From Eremomyces bilateralis CBS 781.70 (lineage: Eukaryota; Ascomycota; Dothideomycetes; Eremomycetales; Eremomycetaceae), in the NCBI RefSeq assembly GCF_010015585.1, contig NW_022985073.1, positions 428,923 to 492,922 on the forward strand: DNA of 64,000 nucleotides, in the 5' to 3' direction. The stretch's first letter is position 1; each line of letters begins with the position of its first letter. A program made the position numbers and the translations under genes. Of this stretch, positions 59,106-64,000 are shown in pieces. The notes below the pieces were generated by a model. That model ran no database searches. It saw nothing but the letters and a program-made list of their open reading frames with translations, and was not told where the DNA came from.

Positions 59106-61030
59106 ATGTTTCTTCGACATCTGGACCTCACTACTGCTCTTAGGCCCTCTCTGCATCCTGACGAAACGCTTCTGTTTGTCCAAGATGCTGTGGGACTCTA
59201 TGAGGGGTACGGTTTCCGCGGAGATGAACTAAGACATATCTGACGATGCACATGCAGGAAATACAAGATCCCCGAGTACCAGAACGGCCATGCATACCTT
59301 ACTTCGCACAGAGTCTGTTATGTGGACAACGAAGAGCCGAGGAAGAACTCCGTTGCCGTGGAGCTGAAGGAGGTGGATCGGGCCGAACTCTATGTATGGA
59401 CATTATCTGCGAACGTCGCATACGGAGTCTAACTGTATTACAGGCAGGCTTTCTCAAATCATCGGCTAAAGTCACCCTCTATCCAAAAGAATCAAAACGG
59501 TCTTCATATGCGGCCTCGCCGAGGTCATCGCTGCAGCCTAGCCCAACTCCGGGACCGGACCGACAGTCAAGTCCTCTCGGACTTTCATCACCTACCCAGA
59601 ACTTGGCTAATGCCACGTGGGTCTGTCCAATATGTTCTTTCTCGAATCCAGTACCGTCGAATTTCGATGTTCAGACAGCAAGTGCAAGGACGGTGCTTCC
59701 ACCGTGTCTTACCTGTGGCATCAAACCACCGTTGGTGCATGTTGTGAAGGCAGCTTTGGCTACGATGAGCAATAGGACTACTAGTTCTGTGGACAATAGA
59801 ACAAACGGTAATGATGTTCCATCAGGTGCTGTCAGTACTGGTGTGGGGTCATCGGTATCTACCTCATCCGGTCGTCAATGTCGAAGATGCACATTCATCA
59901 ATCACCCATCCCTTGTTTCCTGTGAGATGTGTGGAGCCGCACTCACTACTGCTCCAGATCCGCGGATCGAAAGGGTAGGACATGGGCAAAGGAACGAGTC
60001 GCCGGGTCCTTCGCGCGAACTTGGTGATGACAACAGCCCAGTCGAGAGCATCAAATTATCATTCCGCGCTGGAGGCGAGAAGATCTTCCACGAAAGACTA
60101 AAAGGTTCTCTGATTCAACGGAAATGGTTACTTCAGAGTGACCCTATGGTTCCGAGTGCAAGTTCCGTTACTCCTATCTCCGACTCTCGGAACGCCCCCC
60201 AACCCGGTTCATCTGGGACAAGTACTCCCGACCGGGCGAAACTAGTCGGTATCGCTGGGCTTGAATTGAGAGGCCAAGAGCTGCGACGGAATAATGAGAT
60301 TGTCATTGGGAATGCCTTTGAGGATCTTGAAGCGTTGATGACCTCCGCGAAAGAAATCATCGCCCTCGCCGAATCCTTCGCATCCCAAGCAAACATCAGC
60401 GGTAACAGCGAGGCCAACGCCATCCTCACCCAATCCACCAGTGCTCTGGGCCTAGTCACCACCAAAGACATGCTCGGCAGCGGATCCGAATCCCTCTACC
60501 TCTCCGAACTTTCTCGCAACCTCGCCGAGTTCCTCACCGACGACACCAAAGGGGTTCTCCGGAAAGAGGGTGGCATCATGAGCCTCGTCGACCTCTGGGC
60601 GGTCTTCAACCGCGCCCGAGGCGGCGTCGAGCTCATCAGCCCCTCCGATTTCGAAAAGGCCGCCCAGCTCTGGGATCACCTGAAGCTTCCCGTGCGCCTG
60701 CGTCGGTTCCGCAGCGGGCTTCTCGTCGTGCAAGGACGAGATCGCACGGACAATAAGACCATCGCCGCGCTGCTCTTATGGCTACGGGATCTGCATGATG
60801 AACCGCCCGAAGAAGAAGTGCCGTGGGATTGGCGCATGTATGGCCGAGGGGTCACGGTGCAAGAAGCCGCGGAGAGGTTTGGCTGGAGTGTCGGAGTCGC
60901 CGCGGAGGAATTGGACATGGCCGAGGAACGTGGCGCGGTCTGTCGAGAACAGGCGTTGGATGGCCTGCGGTATTGGGAGAACTGGCTGGTCGGCATACCT
61001 GGCGTTGATACTTTCCAGACATGGATATAA
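59106..61030 (+). CDS. vps36: ESCRT-II subunit Vps36
   Basis: Ubiquitin-binding subunit of ESCRT-II that sorts membrane proteins into multivesicular endosomes. Exons 59106-59206, 59258-59393 and 59444-61030, with introns of 51 and 50 nt, give 607 residues. The GLUE domain starts at the N-terminus (MFLRHLDLTTALRP, SHRVCYVDNEEPRKNSVAVEL) and resumes near 281-310 (IKLSFRAGGEKIFHERL); between the halves sit two Npl4-type zinc fingers, WVCPICSFSNP to CLTCG near 138-170 and QCRRCTFINHP to CEMCG near 225-250, as in yeast Vps36. The C-terminal third has the winged-helix EAP45 fold (LWAVFNRARGGVELISPSDF). Confidence 0.94.
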
Positions 61031-61404
61031 ACTTTTCTTTTCCGCATTCAAGTCATGTCAGACAAGGTCTAGGGGCAGCTTTGGCGCTTGATGTGCCCTC
61101 TAACTACTCGCCATACTGTGCTTCAATTGGGAGCAGATGAATTGGTGACGGTTGGATTTGGTCAACCTTTTGATGCATATTTGTCAGGCGCTGACAGCAT
61201 TGCCATAGAACTCACGAGACCACGAATCGATCTTGATATGATATCATTTCTTTGTCTAAAGTCTGGTTGAATTCCGTCTTTTTCCCGAAGAGACTCGTCG
61301 AGCCCTCAGGAGGCCACCGACAACGTGCTTCAGCCTCGACTGTACCGCACCTATTATGCAGGATCCCCACTCAAAGCACTGTCCACTCTGCACTTTCTAC
61401 ATTA
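61031..61404. other. spacer before the second transposon
   Basis: 3' flank of vps36; ends with the TA target dinucleotide at 61403-61404. Confidence 0.5.
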
Positions 61405-61486
61405 TCCATGCCCCATGACCGCCCCACAACGGCACAACCTCCGGTTGTTGGTGCTCCCACACCAAAAGTCAAACCCACGCCAAAAG
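61405..61486 (+). repeat. left terminal inverted repeat, second transposon
   Basis: Pairs with 63222-63303. Contains the imperfect palindrome ACAACCTCCGGTTGT at 61434-61448. Confidence 0.9.
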
Positions 61487-61525
61487 TCCAGTTTTACCAT
61501 CATCTTCAAATCTATACCACCAAAC

Positions 61526-63194
61526 ATGTCTAAACGCGTCAAATATTCAGAGGAGACTATACAGAAAGCACTCAAGAAGGCTACAGAGCCAAAAAAAAAA
61601 AGCAGGAAAATCGGTTAACGTTTCAGCGTTAGCGCGTGAGTTCCAAATCAACCGGCCTGTCCTTCGAGGCCGCCTTGAAGGAAAAACTTCCTATACCAAA
61701 CGTTCTCCGTTCGTACAAGCGAATAAACTCGATCAGCTACAAGAAAAGGCTCTCCTAGCTTGGATCCATCAACTTGATGAATGGGGAGCGCCTCCTACGC
61801 CTACAGAAATCGAAGCGTGCGCCAACTCTATACTCCGAAGAAACGCCCTCGATACAACGCAGCCACCTCACGTTAGTAAGAACTGGAAATATAAATTTAT
61901 CAAGCGCCACACCCTTCCGCTTATCGACCAAAAACCAGTCAAAGACGACTGCCTACGCGCTGAGGATCTTGGACATATACAGCATTGGTTTCAACTCCTT
62001 CAGGAGCAGATTCAAGAGCATGGAATCGAGGCACGGAATATATATAATTTCGACGAAAGTGGCTTCCGCCTTGGTGAAGGGAAGCGGCAAAAAGTGGTTA
62101 GTTTCCGACCGGGGACAAAACGAGGCAGTCCTAGTACGGAGTCAGGCGAATCGGTTACGGATATCGAGTGTGTCGCTGCTGATGGTTTCGTTCTTCCGCC
62201 ATACTTTATCTTAAAGGGCGAGAANNNNNNNNNNNNNNNNNNNNNNNNNNNNNNNNNNNNNNNNNNNNNNNNNNNNNNNNNNNNNNNNNNNNNNNNNNNN
62301 NNNNNNNNNNNNNNNNNNNNNNNNNNNNNNNNNNNNNNNNNNNNNNNNNNNNNNNNNNNNNNNNNNNNNNNNNNNNNNNNNNNNNNNNNNNNNNNNNNNN
62401 NNNNNNNNNNNNNNNNNNNNNNNNNNNNNNNNNNNNNNNNNNNNNNNNNNNNNNNNNNNNNNNNNNNNNGATGGGAAGCCGTTTCTTGCGTTAAAACACT
62501 ACTTCCGGCAGACAAATACGCATATCTCACGGTGGGGATTCGACGCAGCGGACAAGGCCTCATTCCTTACGGAAATGCCCCAGATCCGCCAAAACGCCTT
62601 CAAATCGCGTACGATTCGACACGCTTTTAAAGAGAGGGGCCTTTGGCCATGCGATCCTGAGCAGATTTTGCCAACCCTTCGGCAACAGGTTGACCAAGAG
62701 GTAGAGGAGCTTCACATATTCAATGGCTCGCCTCCACCGTCAAGTATTACGGCAACACCGAGCGTATCTCTACCAAATACTATTCGTACGGTACGCCGGA
62801 AACAACAGAAGATCATAAATACGCCTGAGGCCCTACTTTCTAGCCGGAAATACCAACGTCGCGTTCGCCAAGCTACAAACTCATTAATCAAGGCGTCGAA
62901 GAGATCGAGGCTTATAAGGGGTCTGTTTCAGCCACACAGCGCCAGCAAACCAAAAAGAGTCGCCGCCAGGTTATAACAGGACTTAGCCAGACCGGTGCTT
63001 TGTACGTTAGTGAGGCGAAACGCCATATCGAGGCGCGTGGTCAGAAGGAGCGGGAGGTGGTAATTAGGAAGGCACAGCGGGACTGGCAGCGGGAAAATCA
63101 ACAGGAAAAACAGCAGGAACCATCTACTATACTCGATCAACCTACTAGTACGGAGGATCTCGGTTTTTATATCGATTTACCTCCCGAGTTCTAA
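61526..63194 (+). pseudogene. pogo-type transposase, frame broken twice
   Basis: From ATG 61526: a psq-like helix-turn-helix (YSEETIQKALKKA, then VSALAREFQINRPVLRGRL), a CENP-B-type segment (PPTPTEIEACANSILRR), then the DDE domain with its first Asp in NIYNFDESGFRLGEG. The remaining acidic residues should lie in or near the N run at 62225-62469. After the gap the frame gives FKERGLWPCDPEQIL, as in other pogo-like proteins, and a basic tail. Breaks: one in an 11-A run near 61593-61603 and a one-base loss near 62903. Both are in short runs of one base, so they may be sequencing errors, and the element could be closer to intact than it looks. Confidence 0.85.
62225..62469. other. assembly gap (245 N)
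   Basis: A run of N within the transposase gene. The total element length of 1.9 kb is normal for the family, so the gap size is probably about right. Such gaps often mark collapsed repeats, implying further copies elsewhere. Confidence 0.95.
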
Positions 63195-63221
63195 TATATA
63201 GAAGATGGTAGTCAAATTGAG

Positions 63222-63303
63222 GTTTTGGTGTGGGTTGAGCGTTTGGTGTGGGAGCACCCACAACCTCCGGTTGTGGCCTTGTGGGGCGGTCATGGGACAC
63301 GGA
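63222..63303 (-). repeat. right terminal inverted repeat, second transposon
   Basis: Inverted partner of 61405-61486. The embedded palindrome at 63260-63274 reads ACAACCTCCGGTTGT on the plus strand, the same orientation as at the left end. Confidence 0.9.
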
Positions 63304-63483
63304 TAGTTTGTTTCCTCTGCAGCAGGATCAAGCGGGGAGATTAACCTTTGGTCCTACACCGAAAAACTAGAAAGTTCAGCAATGATGCGACTCAATTCTC
63401 AACCCCATGCACTCCGCAGGAAGGAATCGTCTCCTATTGGTGGCCTCATGTTACGCTCCTCTCCGTGTTCAGCAGACTTAATA

Positions 63484-63705
63484 CGGAGGTCCATTTCAAA
63501 AGTTATTGCTCGCCAAGGAGGTTGTGTGATTATATAAGCAGTTTCGAGAGCCTATGCCACGGGCACCGGACTGCCTATCAACTGGGCATTTATTTTAGGT
63601 CTTATAGAGCCTAATTCGAGGCAAGGGCCCGCGCTATCGGCTTTCGAACGGCTTATAAATCAAGCCCCTTTCTTGGCGAGCAATAACTTTTGAAATGGAC
63701 CTCCG
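63484..63705. mobile_element. 222 bp MITE with TA flanks
   Basis: The 36 bases at 63482-63517 are the exact inverse of 63672-63707, and weaker inverse similarity extends about 30 bases further inward on each side. TA flanks both ends. There is no coding capacity, so this is a non-autonomous element of the Tc1/mariner type. Its ends do not match either full-length element in the window, so its driver lies elsewhere. Confidence 0.88.
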
Positions 63706-64000
63706 TACTTATCGAGCATATCTTTAGAGTACTATATACCAGTACTGCAACACTGAATTGCGCATTGTGAATTTTATTCATATCGCCCTGCCGCTTCCTC
63801 CAGTGGGTGCCACTGTCACAACACAGAACGGGCGAGTAGCTTGATACGAATAGGTGAGTAGCAAGGGAGTAACTAGCGATGCTTGATTGATAACTAACTA
63901 GTTAAAGAATTAAAGATCCATGCTGCTCTGGATAAAAATCATCAGAGAGAATGAGACCGAGACTGATCCTTGAGGACGAGAGAACTCTGTGAAGGCAGCG
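63706..64000. other. window end, no gene seen
   Basis: AT-rich DNA after the MITE with no recognised feature; 63306-63483, between the two elements, is likewise empty. Confidence 0.5.

Larger units (their letters stand above)
61405..63303 (+). mobile_element. second pogo-like DNA transposon with long terminal repeats
   Basis: An 1899 bp Tc1/mariner-superfamily element flanked by TA at 61403-61404 and 63304-63305. Its inverted ends are about 82 bp and strongly alike (start TCCATG/TCCGTG, then CCATGACCGCCCCACAA). It belongs to a different subgroup from the element at 3810, since neither the ends nor the proteins match. The interior holds a nearly complete pogo-type transposase, interrupted by a 245 bp run of N. 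Its freshness suggests recent arrival. Confidence 0.92.

Noticed and set aside
1-64000. LTR elements, LINEs, CRISPR arrays or telomere repeats
   Set aside because: None was seen; the only mobile elements with clear ends are DNA transposons and a MITE.

Overview
The window looks like nuclear DNA of a filamentous ascomycete (Pezizomycotina, perhaps a eurotiomycete). Genes are compact and carry 47-140 nt introns with GTANGT-like donors and CTAAC-type branch sites. The gene set is also typical: Bem1/BemA-type scaffold, striatin, Swf1, PGS1, Hsf1, a Thp3-like SAC3-domain protein, a Vps36 with inserted NZF fingers, a P450 and an ABCC transporter. I rebuilt most genes by joining open segments at visible splice sites, so exon borders are predictions.

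Layout. 0-8 kb: the end of a TPR gene, a secreted-type amidase that is now a pseudogene, a 1.8 kb pogo/Fot1-like DNA transposon 79 bp upstream of an RNase III gene, and a small decayed reading frame. 8-14 kb: a derlin, the palmitoyltransferase Swf1, a tandem-repeat patch and a P450. 14-21 kb: a MYND-finger pseudogene, unassigned DNA and a cytochrome b5-acyl-CoA dehydrogenase fusion. 21-35 kb: a small membrane/secreted protein, PGS1 and the complex I subunit NDUFA12 head to head, a large ABCC transporter and a secreted carboxylesterase. 35-47 kb: gene-poor DNA, a 186 bp tandem repeat, Hsf1 with a heat-shock element in its promoter, striatin, and a secreted, probably GPI-anchored SURNod19-like protein. 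47-52 kb is gene-poor and rich in TATATA tracts. 52-61 kb: Bem1 with a 47-residue polyglutamine, the Thp3-like gene, and Vps36 divergent from it. 61-64 kb: a second pogo-like transposon with long terminal repeats and an assembly gap, then a 222 bp MITE.

Functional links are loose, as expected in a fungal chromosome: ER quality control (derlin), polarity and signalling scaffolds (Bem1, striatin), stress control (Hsf1), and mitochondrial lipid and respiration genes (PGS1, NDUFA12) sharing one short promoter. No convincing new multi-gene system was found. The most distinctive items are the two complete-ended pogo-type elements, including an odd palindrome in one set of terminal repeats; the conserved hairpin in the repeat upstream of Hsf1; a 7-nt microexon in NDUFA12; and several stop-free introns of 3n length in scaffold genes.
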